Shown here one piece after another: positions 49,934 through 61,731 of a DNA stretch of 64,000 bases. The notes under the pieces were generated by a model. It worked only from the letters and a program-made list of their open reading frames with translations, had not been told where the DNA came from and made no database searches. Positions within the stretch are counted from its first letter, which is position 1. Each line of letters starts with the position of its first letter. A program made the position numbers and the translations under genes. Source of the stretch: Hirudo medicinalis (Eukaryota > Annelida > Clitellata > Hirudinida > Hirudinidae); NCBI GenBank assembly GCA_011800805.1, contig MPNW01000135.1:36530-100529 (forward strand). Reading direction: 5' to 3'.

Positions 49934-50829
49934 TATTTTATTTTTTCAAATTCCGATTTTAAGAACTAGATAACAAAAACTTATAAAATTGACGACAAAA
50001 CCTAATCACGAAGCGTGAAGCAAAGATGTTTTGTATGTTTGATTAACGTCCCTCCATAATATAAACAGTCATAACATTTTATAAATTTATAATTATTATA
50101 TTTTTTAATAATTAATATTTAAATAAATAAATGTAAAAATTTTATTGTGATGAACGTATAGTTTTATAAATAATTTTATTTATTTTAACAAAAACCATAT
50201 TTGAAATTCCCACGATTACAGAAATTAATAATACTTTATTTTAAAGGGGCAAAAAGTTAGAGTAAATCTAAATATGTTCGTGTAAATTGTGGGGTTTTTT
50301 TGCAAACTTCTGGAAAATGACAAATTCTCTTTTGCAACACATAACGCAGCTAAATACATCGTCTTACCCTGAAAATATTTAAGGACATCCCCGTCCAATG
50401 GCTGCACTATCACTGGCAGGGGTTTACACTTCCATGGAAGTTCATGCATGCAATCCGAAAACCCCCTAAATTTTAAATATATACAATGAAGAAGTCAATT
50501 TAATTTGGCCTTGGAAAAGCAAAAAAGTAAATGGCGTCCGATGTCAAGCTCTGTAACCATTTGGGAGGAGCACCCCAGACTATTGGTTAACAATATTCCT
50601 TCCCAGTGACAAATTTCTGTTTAAATACCTGAGTGGTAGTTGCATATACTTGAGTGCTCTCGCATGATCTAATGGTTAAGGCGAATCCCATTGCGGGAGC
50701 ACCGTCCTAATCATCTAGTTCCTTAACGTACTTTATTAAACAATAATGGATATAAGAGCAATGCTATATCCTCGCCATTGAATAAAGGTCGAATATCAGT
50801 TTCTTTTCGAAAAAAAATCTGAAATAATA
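49934..50829. other. Spacer with repeat fragments between the fibrillarin copies
   Basis: Promoter region of fibrillarin A plus repeat pieces. A retroelement-tail-like motif AATTTGGCCTTGGAAAAGC lies near 50500, with relatives on the other strand near 2705 and 54725. A tRNA-like patch lies near 50664-50725. Confidence 0.4.
50664..50725 (+). repeat. Short tRNA-like dispersed repeat
   Basis: TGATCTAATGGTTAAGGCG resembles a pol III A box, followed by GAGCACCGTCCTAATCATC, shared with 43035-43058. The cloverleaf cannot be closed, so I treat it as a repeat and not a tRNA gene. Confidence 0.4.
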
Positions 50830-51225
50830 ATTTGTTCAAGACATTGGTATATTTTATCTGCATTGGTTGCCTATTACCTACATACCTTCGCCTTAATAAT
50901 CACCTATCGCACTCAAGTCACATCCAACCCTCCCCATTTCAACCATCTTATTCGCCTCCACCAAATCCCTTACCAGCTTCGTTCAATTTACCAATCCACA
51001 GATCATCCATCGTCAATCGAGGCTTCACCTATGGCGTGCCTGCCATCTGGAACGACCTTCCCCCCTATCATTCGGTTTCAACCCACTCTTGAACTCTTCA
51101 AGCGTCAGTTGAAGATCTATTCATTATTATTTATCTATCCCTTCTATTCAGTATAACATTAAACCGAGAACCTAGGCGTCAATGACGCTGTGCATACGGC
51201 GACATATAAATGAACCAATATTACT
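50830..51225 (+). mobile_element. 5'-truncated LINE 3' end
   Basis: The broken frame includes GFTYGVPAIWNDLPP and then LELFKRQLKIYSLL, the same C-terminal signature as the LINE at 38.7 kb. It continues into a tail containing ACGGCGACATATAAATGAACC. It inserted between the two fibrillarin genes, antisense to them. Confidence 0.65.
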
Positions 51226-51479
51226 ATTTTAAACCATTTCTACATCCTTTCCCAACACAATTTCACCCAATCAGCACAATACCAACTGGTTTCCATTGAA
51301 TTCTAGCAATAACATTGCTGCTCAAAAGCAACACAATAAAAACAACTTTAAATTGTACAAGAAGTCCCTCAATGATTTATTCAAATCACAATATGTAAGG
51401 AGTATTTACTAGTAAGGGCAATATCAGTCATAGGTCAGTCCATTTAGCATTCATAAAAAGAAAAACAGCCTCCATATTC

Positions 51480-53110
51480 TCAAGCTTTAGGAGGAGGCCT
51501 GAAAAAGACATAATATTAATCATATAATCCTACATTTGCTTAATTGCCATTACCCGAATCCACTATTAAAACTTACTTGTATTGTGCAACAAGGACAGCG
51601 TGATCTCTCTGGTAAGGTTCCAGTGTCAAAAGTTCTCTCCTCTTAAATTCAGCTGCAACTAACTTCTCAGACTCCTGGGCAAAAACTGCTTGCGGTGCTG
51701 CTGTGGAATCAATGCAGCTTGCCTTGATGGACATGACGGCATAGCCACCGTTCTTTAGGTACATGTCAGCATTTATGGCGACAATTCTGGCCTGATCTGG
51801 CTGGGCGACATCAGCGAAAATGGTGTCGACAATACCTGATTTGTACATTTAAATCGGAGTCACAAATTAATTGATAAAGTAAAATAAAAATAACTTAGGC
51901 AGCACTAACCAACAATCATCCTGTATTTTAACGGATGCCTGGCATCCTCAACAATAGGAACGATGTTGTTCCTGCGCAAGGCCATAGTCAACAGAGTCCT
52001 GGCACATGTGGGACTGAACTCAACTGCATAGACCACACCTTCCTGAAACCAAGCATTGGTACAAATTAAGATCACAAAGTTATTTGGTAATTAATTAATT
52101 AAAGTGCCCATGCATTATGGCACTAAAAAGATGTGACAACATGACTCACAGGCCCAACAAGATCTGCGACATGACTGCACGTGGTACCGGTGGATGCTCC
52201 CAAGTAGAGAACACGGGACCCTGGCTTTATGTAGATGTCATTGATGCCACACAATATGGCTGCACCCAGCTTGCTCCTGAAGGGGTTCCATTCTCTGTAT
52301 TCTATCTTCTTTTCATTTTCCTAAAAATTGAAAATTTTAAGAGGATTTATGTTTCAATAATTTTAATCTATCAGTCAGTGCAATTATAGATCCCGTAACA
52401 ATAGACCCACCTCAACAGTCACTCTCTTTTCTCCATAAACGCTCTCCCCCACAGCCATGCTTTTGGTGAGAAGATTGTCAACTTTTCCCCTCATGACAAA
52501 CAACCCTGGGAGTCTATGACTTTCTACTACCACTTTGGGTGGACCTCCAGCTACATAAATCAATGTTATGTAAATTAATAATGCTACAATTTATTAACAT
52601 CGAGCATTATATGCATTTAATTATAGTTGTACCAATATCAATAAGTTAATATTGATATGAATTGTTTTAAATCTGCAAATCCTCACCTTTTCCAAAACCT
52701 CCACGGCCTCCACCTCTACCACCACGGCCACCACCTCTTCCACCAAAACCTCCACGGCCGCCGCCACCACCTCTTCCGCCAAAACCTCCACCGCCGCCGC
52801 CTCTTCCTCCAAAACCACCACGGCATCCGCCTCCACCTCTTCCTCCGCCAAATCCAACTCTTCCACCACGACCTCTTGGTGTGAACTCTGAACAGTAATT
52901 AGTATATTAGCTTATAAGTTTGTTGCCATAGTTTTGAAGCATTTCTAATGAAATAATCGCTTAAATTCCAGTAAACTACGACGTTTTATGTTCTTATCGC
53001 ACGTGTTATTACTTTAGTAAAAAGGAGCAAAATCACAAATTTTATAACAAGATGAAGCTTTGAATTTTTTTAAATTTTACATTTAAAACATGACAACGCT
53101 TACCAGGCAT
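51480..53110 (-). CDS. FBL: Fibrillarin, copy B (tandem paralogue)
   Basis: Same role and architecture as copy A. Seven exons: 53110-53104, 52887-52687, 52550-52411, 52320-52150, 52042-51910, 51835-51577, 51498-51480, with every intron at the same place and phase as in copy A, giving 309 residues. Exon 1 encodes only MPG and exon 2 the GAR domain. The SAM loop reads [11 protein letters not shown], nearer the usual ASGTT than copy A. The C-terminus is YKPPPKA, matching the family's PPPK end. Exon 6 is nearly identical to copy A ([14 protein letters not shown]), while exon 5 and the GAR domain differ more. AATAAA on the gene strand lies at 51376-51381. Confidence 0.95.
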
Positions 53111-53619
53111 CGTATAACTTAACCGAAATTCCGAACGTGTGTACAAACTTTTTTATCGACAATGCCCAAGAATTAAGTAATCGATTTCACCAAACAAAGA
53201 AGCAGATAAACGCTAATAAAATTTTGTTATTTTATTTTTATAGCAATGACTAATTAATTAGGTTTTTTAATTGTACTACAAAATCATGTTTTAAAAAGCT
53301 ACTACTTAAAATTATTTATATACAATTTAATAGTTACATGCATTTCGGTATTTGTTTTTTCTTCTGTAATAAACAACTGTTCTTGATTTTATTGAAAAAA
53401 CATTCCACTCAAAATTGTTTTATTATTAACAAATATCCAATCATACTTTCGAATTGATATTTGTATTTACAATAATTATTTCAAGTGTTAATTTCAATTA
53501 TATATATTAGATATCTTATAAAATGTCACCGATGACAAACAGTAAGTGACAATCTTAACTAAAGTGTACTGAGATAAAATTAATTGTCGCACTTAACTTA
53601 ACTAAAACGATTCGGGAAC
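53111..53619. promoter_or_regulatory. Upstream region of fibrillarin B
   Basis: AT-rich, with no obvious TATA box or known motif. It should hold the fibrillarin B promoter. Nothing else recognised. Confidence 0.3.
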
Positions 53620-54665
53620 AAAATGTCCAAATTGTTTACAATTTTTCTCGGTCACGGGCTTTTATTCGACTCCATTTGGATGGTAGTCGATTGTGCGAGC
53701 CCACGGCCGGCCTGTTTTCCCTACAATACCGTATCTCTAGGCCAAGGAGTTGGTCCGTCGTTTCGGATGATCATTGACATCGGAGATGGACGGCTTTCTC
53801 TTTCTCCGGCCTTCATGCAGTGGCTTCGGAAGACTTCTTCTGGCCTCTCATTTGCCAGATCCAGAATGAGGACGCTTCTGCAGCCTCAGACATCTTTGTC
53901 ATAGCCTTTGTTCTTTCTCGGCTAGACAATCCAATCTTAGTGAGGTAGGCCTGCCGACTTCTCCCCTTGCGCCAACCTCGATGGAGAAGAGGTATGTTCT
54001 GTAGCCTTTCGCTTCCAGGTCCATCGACAGATCTGCATACTTTTCCGCCTTGAGCTACATTGAAGTCTGTCCTTCCACGGTAACGTTAGCACCAGACACG
54101 AGCACCATGTCCGGCCTCCTGCTACTTTCTACCAGCACTGGGGGTAGTGCCTCATTCCTTCTATGCCGGTTGCGACTGTCCAGTGGTTTGCCTCTGCAAG
54201 AATTTCTCTCCTGGGCGTTTGACATTTCTTTTTGCAGAGGTGTGAGAAGCCTTCGCTCAAGAAATAAATCTTTTGCTGATTAGCGATCGTGCGCGAGTTT
54301 GCCTTGGAAACTGCCGCTTTTGCGGCCTCACACACTTCTCGAAGGACTTAGTTATGTCACCAAGTACCAGACCATTGGCAAGCACATGATGCAGTGTAAC
54401 GGTTTCGCCACAGAGCCCGCACTTGCGTCTTTCACCAAAACCCACCTCTTCAAATTTTGACCTGGAGGTCAGCTGGTCGTACACTGACCTTATCGCGAAG
54501 GCAAGCCGGAGTGGGGACATCTTCCACATATCGCTCAAGAAAAGGGATCGTTGTAATATCTCTTCCCACGTTGTCCACTCACCCTGCTGTGCTTGCTGCA
54601 TTGCCCTCGTGACTCCGTCTTGTTCCACTTTTCGCCACCTTTCCTGGCAGCTCTGACTGATGAGC
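53620..54665 (-). mobile_element. Degraded retroelement, C-terminal part
   Basis: The minus strand carries a 120-codon frame with ILQRSLFLSDMWKMSPLRLA, AIRSVYDQLTSRSKF and a zinc-knuckle-like CGLCGETVTLHHVL, typical of the region after the reverse transcriptase in certain invertebrate retroelements. Broken downstream frames continue to 53620 with fragments such as FSIEVGARGEVGRPT. Stops and shifts make it non-functional. It separates the divergent fibrillarin B and DDX47 genes. Confidence 0.65.
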
Positions 54666-55063
54666 TCGCCAGGGACGCGTTCAGGTTATAAACTATTACA
54701 ATTTTACACGATTGACCTTTTATTTTGCTTTTCCATTACCAAATTGTAACATAGGGGGCCCGTGACTGCTGTGCCTAAGGATTGTGTCTATTTGCTCCCT
54801 TGAAATTGCGTTGGAAACTGCAGTTTCCTGCTCATGAATTCCGACAATAATACAACGTTTATGGTACACATTTTTCTTAAATTTCTATTTTCTGCGCTGG
54901 TACAAAGCATTAAAGCATAAACAAATAATTTACAAATTAATTTCCAATTAGATATACCGAATTTGAAACTCTTTGTTTTGATTATGGTCGGAGGAGCAGT
55001 TTCGTTTTGAACTATTAAGTTATCTAATTTTTTACTTAGCATTATTAATTTTCAACTTTTAAA
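54666..55063. promoter_or_regulatory. Upstream region of DDX47
   Basis: About 400 bp holding the likely DDX47 promoter and a retroelement tail motif near 54725 (AATTTGGTAATGGAAAAGC on the minus strand). No clear core promoter element seen. Confidence 0.35.
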
Positions 55064-58000
55064 ATGCCGAAAGCAAACGATTCGAAAGATGAGAATGTAA
55101 CATTTAAATCGCTGGTAAAGTTTTTTTTTCAACAAATGTGAGGCAAATAATATTTTATCGTTCAGTTTCCCGTGAGTTATTGGCATGCCATTTATGAAAT
55201 ATTTCTACATCAGGAATTATAACATTATTGTATTTAACAACATAATTCCTGATTAGTTAATTAAGCAACAAATTGAAATTTTTGTTGTTAAAAATATATT
55301 ATTCATTCAAATGCAACAAAATTCAGGGCCTTTGTGATGAGTTGTGTGAAGCCTGTGAGAGACTGGAATGGAAGAAGCCTACAGACATTCAAAAGGAATC
55401 AATTCCTCTTGCTCTCAAAGGACACGATCTCATTGGGGTTTCTGAAACTGGGTCTGGAAAAACTGCAGCCTATGCCCTGCCAATAATTCATGACTTACTT
55501 CAAAAGCCGAGGAGGTTTTTCGCCCTGATTCTCACACCAACCAGAGAACTGGCCGAGCAAGTTGCCGATCAGTTCGATGCTCTCGGAGCTCACATAAAGA
55601 TCAGATGCTGTAAGTAATGGGGCCTAATTGTCCGATTGCTTATTCTAATTAGGTCTTTTTTTCTAAAGCTGGATGTTTAAAATTAATATGTTCTTAATTT
55701 AATGACAATAACTTTGTCTGGGTGATAGGTAATTTTGTTCTGAGATTAATTGTCTATAAGTAACTTTTATTTTTAGTGAGAAGCTTTAATTATGATTATT
55801 TAAATTTAAATTGAATTAATTATGCAACAAATTACTGAATCTGATGACCAATTTTGTAACAATTTTCTTTGTAGCTGTCATCATTGGTGGAGAAGACACA
55901 AAAGCACAAGTGTTATCATTGGCCAGGAAGCCCCACATTATTATTGGTCAGTAAATATTAATATTTACTTTGCATGTTACTATTTATAATTATCATATTC
56001 AAACGAAAATCAACATATTATAATGATGAAAACAACCTCTTGATAAAGTAGCATGCGACTGTGCTAATGACGATCCTTGTAATGCTACAAACATTATTTT
56101 AGCCACACCTGGTCGACTGGTGGATCACCTGAGGGGTACAAAGGGCTTCACCCTTGACCCGATAAAATATCTGGCGAGTTGTTTTTTATCAATAATCTCT
56201 AATAATTATGAAATGCACAATTGAGCAAGAAATTGCCATCACTTGTTGATAAGTTGCTGTATTAATGACACATTTACAGGTTTTTGATGAAGCTGATAGG
56301 ATGTTGAACGACAACTTTGAAGAAGAGGTTAGTTGATTTTAAAACATTACAATGTATCTGTTAATAAATAATAATAATAACAATAATAATAATAATAACA
56401 ATAATAATTAATTAATTAATAAAGAGTTTAAATGTCTTAACTGATAAACAAGAATTAGAGTGATTTTGTTAAAAGTAAAATTAAATTGTAAGCATTTTCT
56501 AAGATGGGTGCTTGAATGTTGAACGATTTTACAAATCGTTAATTGCTAATTTGTGCAATTTACATTAAAATTGATTCATTAATCTGTTGATGCTTCTTAT
56601 TGATGTTTTATTGATCACAGATAAATGTGATCCTCAGGAGGATCCCAGAGAAAAGGCAGACGTATTTGTTTTCGGCCACCATGACTTGCAAGGTACGAAC
56701 TTATTTGCCAATCTCAATTCACGTCTTTTATGATGATCGGCAATAAATTATAATATGTTAATGATAAAAATGAATAATGAGTTATATTTTATTTATTTAT
56801 CTGGTCTTTCGCTTGCCTTACATAATTTTAAAACGGCACTTTTTGATTGATCTCCCTTTTATATAGTGCCCCTACTCAAGGGCACTCTCTGGCAGTGCAG
56901 GCCAACCTGCAGGCCAATAATTAGTGGTTGTAATACGTTAATGATGATTGTAAACAGTTTGCTTGAGAGTGAAGTAGCAGCTTTCTAGTTATTCATTAAG
57001 CATTGGATACTCAAGCTGCAACTATTATTGAGATACGATTATGCATCAGACCTACGTGCCTTGATGGTATATCCATTGCAGATCACATTTCTTTGATTGA
57101 TCAACAGCCATGATAATTGGTTATTATGTTATCAAGTTGCTACTCATTGAATTAATAATAACAGGGTGATTAATTGTCACAAAGTCATGGTAACATTGCA
57201 AGATATGTTGTCACTATAATCACAATAATATCATTTCATGTGCTGCAAATGATTACGCAAATAGGTCAAGAAGTTGGAGAAGGCTTCCCTGAAGAACCCT
57301 GTAAAGTTGGAGGTGTCGAGCAAGTACCAGACGGTATCGACGCTCAAGCAGAAGGTCATCGTAGTGCCTGAAAAATACAAGGTTGGTTACGGTTTGAAAG
57401 TAATAACAATACAAAGTTTATTGATAATCGTAGTCATGACAAGAAATGAAAAAATGAAATGTTGATGATGATACTCGAATCTCAACCTTACTGGTTGAAT
57501 GATGTAATTAATTATTCTTCTACTTCTTCTTCTTCTTATTATTCTTCCATTATTATTAATTATGTAATAATTAATTATTAGGCTGCAGTTAATTAATTGG
57601 ATAATACTTTTTAAATAGTTGATCCTTTGAAAGGTTTGGCACTATTTGGAAAAAGTTGTTTAATTGATTGGTTTAATGTTATTATGTATATGTATGTAAA
57701 CGTAGTTCATTTATATAGCGCCATCTTCAGCTTCTTGTTAACCATTTATATAGCGCTCCTCCCCAAGGGCGCTTGCTGCAGTGCAGGCTGGGTTTCGAAC
57801 ACGACACATTACGACCGTTGCCATTACTTCCGCATGCACGAGTTCGGCCGACCTGCATGAAACATTACATGTTTTTGATTTAATTGCTTGGACTTAAATA
57901 GTTTCAAAACAACTTCATTGTAGATGTAAACTAATTTTAAACTAATCAACACAGAGAAATAAAGTATTGCGACAATCTGTCACGTCCATTTCAGGAGTAC

Positions 58001-58234
58001 TACCTCTGCTATCTGGCAAGGCAGTTGTCTCGCTTGGAGGGCACTTCGACCATCATTTTCTGCGGTGACTGGCACAGGGTTCGACTCTTCTCAGTCATGT
58101 TTCGACTGCTCGACATCAGCGCAGTGGCTCTCTACGGGAAAATGTCGCAGGTTGTTCACCGTCGACTTGATTTCTTGAATTTTTATCTTTAAATTGATAA
58201 GAATTAAGAATAACAAAAATGATGGGGATTATTG

Positions 58235-58268
<34 letters not shown>

Positions 58269-59825
58269 ACAACGGGTAATTTGAAGTTAGATTAGAGATT
58301 TTGTTAGTTGCGAGTTGTTAAATTGTACTTAATATTTTTTTTTAAATAATTAATTACTAATACTATTAACATTACTGTTATTACTGACATCATCGTCATC
58401 ATCACCAGCACAAACACTATCGTAATCATTCAATTACAGGTGATATCAAATATCGTTCAACATCAACAAACAATTTGTTTTTAATTTTTTCAGGAGAAGA
58501 GAAACAGTGCACTGAACAAGTTCAAGGAGAGAACTTGTCCTATCATGTTGGCCACTGACCTTGCCTCGAGGTAGTAAAGCATTCATTGGAATTGTTTTTT
58601 TTATAAGTTTTTTATTAATGTTTGCATGTGAGACATTAACCTTTATTTTACTTGTGATCTCTTTTTCTGCATCTCCCTCATCCATTGTAGGGGTCTTGAC
58701 ATTCCTTCGGTCGATTATGTCATCGTCTTCGACGTTCCGAACTCCCCAAAGACGTACATCCACAGGGTCGGAAGGACTGCCAGGGCGGGCCGATCGGGGA
58801 CTGCTTATACCTTTGTGACACAGTGAGCGTCATTGATTTGATTGTGATTGACAGCATTCTTAGAAAGCAGAAGTTGGAACATGACATATAGGATGTGTTG
58901 TTTTAGTGGGAGTTGGCTCTGAAGAAATAATATTATGGGGTGGAACAGGAACTGATGGAATATTGCAACTTATTATTTTATAAGAACAGTTCTAACAGCA
59001 CCAACGATAAGGCCAGCAAAAGACATCACTTATAAGAGATATTAAAGATATCATCATCACCATCATCATCATCTTCATCATGGTAATGGCAATGATCATC
59101 ATCAATCAAAACGTATCTCAGATTTGACATGCTGGACTTCCCAAAGATAGAGAAGCTCCTTGGGTTCACAATGGATGAATATGCAATGGATCAGGGTCTT
59201 GTGCTCAGTATTAAGGAGGATGTGGACAAGGCCTCAAGGACTGGCAAGATGGTTAGCAGCCAGAGCATTTGCCATTAAAAATATAATGCAGCTAAAATAT
59301 AATAAATAGTAGTAATAGCTAATAAATATAATGCAGCTAAACTAAGAATGTCATTAGTTAAATTTTAAATTACAATTATTGGTTGTTGCTCAAGTGATGG
59401 CAAACCATTCACGATGTGCCCATTTCAAAGTTTTCCACATTCCAATTCCATTAGAAACAAAACAAAAAAACAGGAATGCCTCGATGCCAAGGCACATACA
59501 AGCACATTTACATATCATTGTTATAAATGCATAAATACAATGTAACACTCTGCTCTAAAATCCAAGAACCAGACAAATACTACATTCAAAAAAAATGACT
59601 AGCATCCAATCGACGATTTATGGCTGCTCGGCCGCATGAACATCACGAGCTTCTGTTTTCCAGGAGGTGAGAGAGCTGGAGAGGCTGGAGAAGAAGCGTA
59701 AGGCTCAGGACGACGTCGACGAGGAGGAAGGTGCTGGCGGTGGAAGCGATGCTGGAGGAGCATCCGAAGATGTCAAGAAGACAAAGAAGAAGTTCTTCAA
59801 GAGGAGGAAATTTGGAAAGAAATGA
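55064..59825 (+). CDS. DDX47: DEAD-box RNA helicase DDX47 (Rrp3 orthologue)
   Basis: Nucleolar ATP-dependent RNA helicase of pre-rRNA processing for the small ribosomal subunit. Twelve exons: 55064-55114, 55327-55609, 55875-55946, 56103-56173, 56280-56327, 56621-56692, 57265-57381, 57995-58150, 58494-58570, 58691-58822, 59122-59251, 59664-59825, all in phase, 456 residues, the usual size. Motifs in order: Q motif ([11 protein letters not shown]), Walker A (ETGSGKT), [21 protein letters not shown] (VFDEADRML), SAT (LFSATM), [32 protein letters not shown]. The C-terminus is Lys-rich. The intron after 56173 uses a GC donor (GCGAGT). [10 protein letters not shown] and the basic tail favour DDX47 over other DEAD families. 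AATAAA lies at 60007-60012. Confidence 0.96.
56806..56925 (-). mobile_element. SINE copy, tail part, in a DDX47 intron
   Basis: Contains the GCACTATATAAAAGG-type tail and the CTGCACTGCCAG body of the family. The tRNA-like head is largely missing. Confidence 0.6.
57703..57858 (-). mobile_element. tRNA-derived SINE copy (reference copy for the family)
   Basis: On the minus strand: a head with GTCGGCCGAACTCG (A-box region), then GTGTTCGAAACCC (B box), a body CAGCCTGCACTGCAGC, and a tail with two spaced copies of GCGCTATATAAATG, ending GGCGCTATATAAATGAACTAC. The terminal motif matches the 3' ends of the LINEs at 38.66 and 51.2 kb, so the SINE probably borrows that LINE's machinery. It lies in a DDX47 intron. 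Confidence 0.75.
58231..58270. repeat. (ATG)n microsatellite in a DDX47 intron
   Basis: About 12 uninterrupted ATG units between the exons ending 58150 and starting 58494. Confidence 0.95.
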
Positions 59826-60089
59826 TGGATTGGAGAAAGGGTTCATCCAATTCATATTGTAGCTGTGGTTTATTGAGTATGTAAAGTAGTTAAAATCATG
59901 TTTATTAGTGTTACTAATTATTATTTTTATTATCATTTGTGATTATTGTCATCATTATTACTTGTTCGAGACAGTTTCTTGCGTGCCGTGGTCGAATTGA
60001 GATCTTAATAAACTATTCTTATTATTCGTCCTGCTTAATTATTGTGTTGTTGAATATCAAACAATATTGAACTGTAGTGACACTAAGCT

Positions 60090-60302
60090 ATGGAAACAAA
60101 GGAGCCTTTGTTTGGCAGTTGGATCGCGAATCATTTATCATTTATCATTGCATCAGCTCCATCGTTTCTAAGGAAAGAAACCACTGGACAGAACTTAATT
60201 CAACGTTTTAATAATTTGATAGATGACCAATTTCTGCCTAAATGTCAAAACATAGAAAAAATAATTGGATACAAAGGGAATGCAGTAAATACACTGAGAT
60301 AA
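60090..60302 (+). CDS. Small hypothetical ORF (70 residues)
   Basis: A complete frame from METKEPLFGSWIANHL to a stop after NAVNTLR, with no repeats and a mixed composition. It lies 265 bases after DDX47 and just past its poly(A) signal. No family recognised. It could be a small gene, an alternative 3' part of DDX47, or chance. Confidence 0.3.
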   Translation: METKEPLFGSWIANHLSFIIASAPSFLRKETTGQNLIQRFNNLIDDQFLPKCQNIEKIIGYKGNAVNTLR

Positions 60303-60388
60303 ACTTTAAACTCGCTTCTGGAATCTTTTTGTTGGCTTGTCATTACTAAATACTCATCATTGATTCTAGCAAGGTCTCTTATTCTTAC

Positions 60389-60390
60389 GA

Positions 60391-60432
<42 letters not shown>
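60389..60432. repeat. (ATCA)n tetranucleotide repeat
   Basis: About 11 units of AATC, the same unit type as near 2910 on the other strand (TTGA). Confidence 0.95.
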
Positions 60433-60433
<1 letters not shown>

Positions 60434-60590
60434 GATCAGCAATGAGAAACCAGCATCATAACTGTTTATTACTAATGAACCTGTCATCAATAATGTAATA
60501 ATTTATTGTTAATAAATAGTAAATAAAATAGCTATAAGATGATGTCAGACGATGCAAGCAATCGGAAAGCATATTTGATGATCTCTCGAA

Positions 60591-61731
60591 TCAAAGAAAT
60601 GAAATGAAGGATGGCCTTTTGAGTTTGTGAGGCTTCTTGCGCGCAGGCTTGGTTTTCTTTGTGGTTGTTGTCACTAAATCAAGAGCTGATCTTATACCAG
60701 CCCTTCGGTAACGCTCGATGCCGGGGCCTTTACCATTGCCATCAGAACTGCATTGGATTGTAGATGACGGTCGATAGATTAACGGTCAATATATCTATTC
60801 GTTTAAAATTAAAAGACTGACAGTTTTAATTATATTACGACTTATATTTAGACATGGAGTAAACAAATGTTCTGGTAAACCTCGGGGCTTAATTTATGCC
60901 GAATTTAAAGTTGAATTTAAAAATAAAATTTAAAGGCTGCGAATGAACGATGGCTGATTCTAATGTTTTTTTTTTAAACCAACTTTCCCAGGAACTCAAA
61001 CCTCTGAACTAACATCCATGCCATCTGGACGAGTCAATAAGCTTTCACTTTCACTGGAAGCATTTAAATGATAACTCGAGTGCAATTGAAATACCTTTCA
61101 ACCAAAAAATAATTGTAGCTCGGAGACAATAGTCCTGGGTTTGGAGGCTGTAGCTGTCAGAAATATTGTTTTCATTAGCTTTCATACAAATATAAACTGC
61201 TGACATTCATGCATTACCTGGCAAATGACTTTGTGCGTCCCACTTAGAACGTCGTCTTGAGGAGCCTTAATTAATCATCAATTACTGAATTAATAAATTT
61301 AACTGTGACTAATTATTATTATTATCGAAAACAATTGTAATCAATTACATGTAAATTATTGCTCGGCAATATTTTGGCAATTGCTTAATCACTTGGCCTG
61401 CTTCATTCAGAAAGATCCATTAAACGATTGTCTTACACCTAATATTACCGAATAATTACTGTAATTAATTACTACCTAATAACTACCTAATTAATTGCAT
61501 TATTTTTTAGATAAATTAATTACTGGAAATTAGCCACGTTATTTATTCATTAAATTGAGCTCAATAAAATTTACTATTTAGTTAAAAGGAAATTAGGAAA
61601 TCCCTCCATAATCTTACGCTGTCTATGGCATAATCTCCATCATCAGCATCAATTGATCCACAGTGGCCAAGAGGCTCAAGGGAGATGAGGGACATCAGAA
61701 CAAAGAACGCCAGTCTTTGAGGTTGGATCAT
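60591..61731 (-). CDS. Small secreted basic protein, 125 residues, family unknown
   Basis: Four exons: 61731-61618, 61265-61218, 61153-61095, 60747-60591, joined in phase 0, 0 and 2. Exon 1 begins MIQPQRLAFFVLMSLISLEP and reads on through LGHCGS, a convincing signal peptide with likely cleavage near the Cys-Gly-Ser. The mature part starts acidic (SIDADDGDYAID), includes VICQLQPPNPG and SPSYNYFLVESSDGNGKG, and ends with a very basic tail (KKTKPARKKPHKLKR). Only one or two cysteines remain after the signal, so it is not disulphide-rich. Dibasic sites could be processed, and a hormone-like, antimicrobial or matrix role is possible; none is shown. AATAAA on the gene strand lies at 60502-60507. 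Confidence 0.6.

Noticed and set aside
50664..50725. True tRNA gene
   Set aside because: The A-box-like part is good but no acceptor stem or T arm can be formed.
60591..61265. Kunitz domain in the secreted protein (VICQLQPPNPG resembles a Kunitz start)
   Set aside because: The remaining five cysteines and the YGGC segment are absent.
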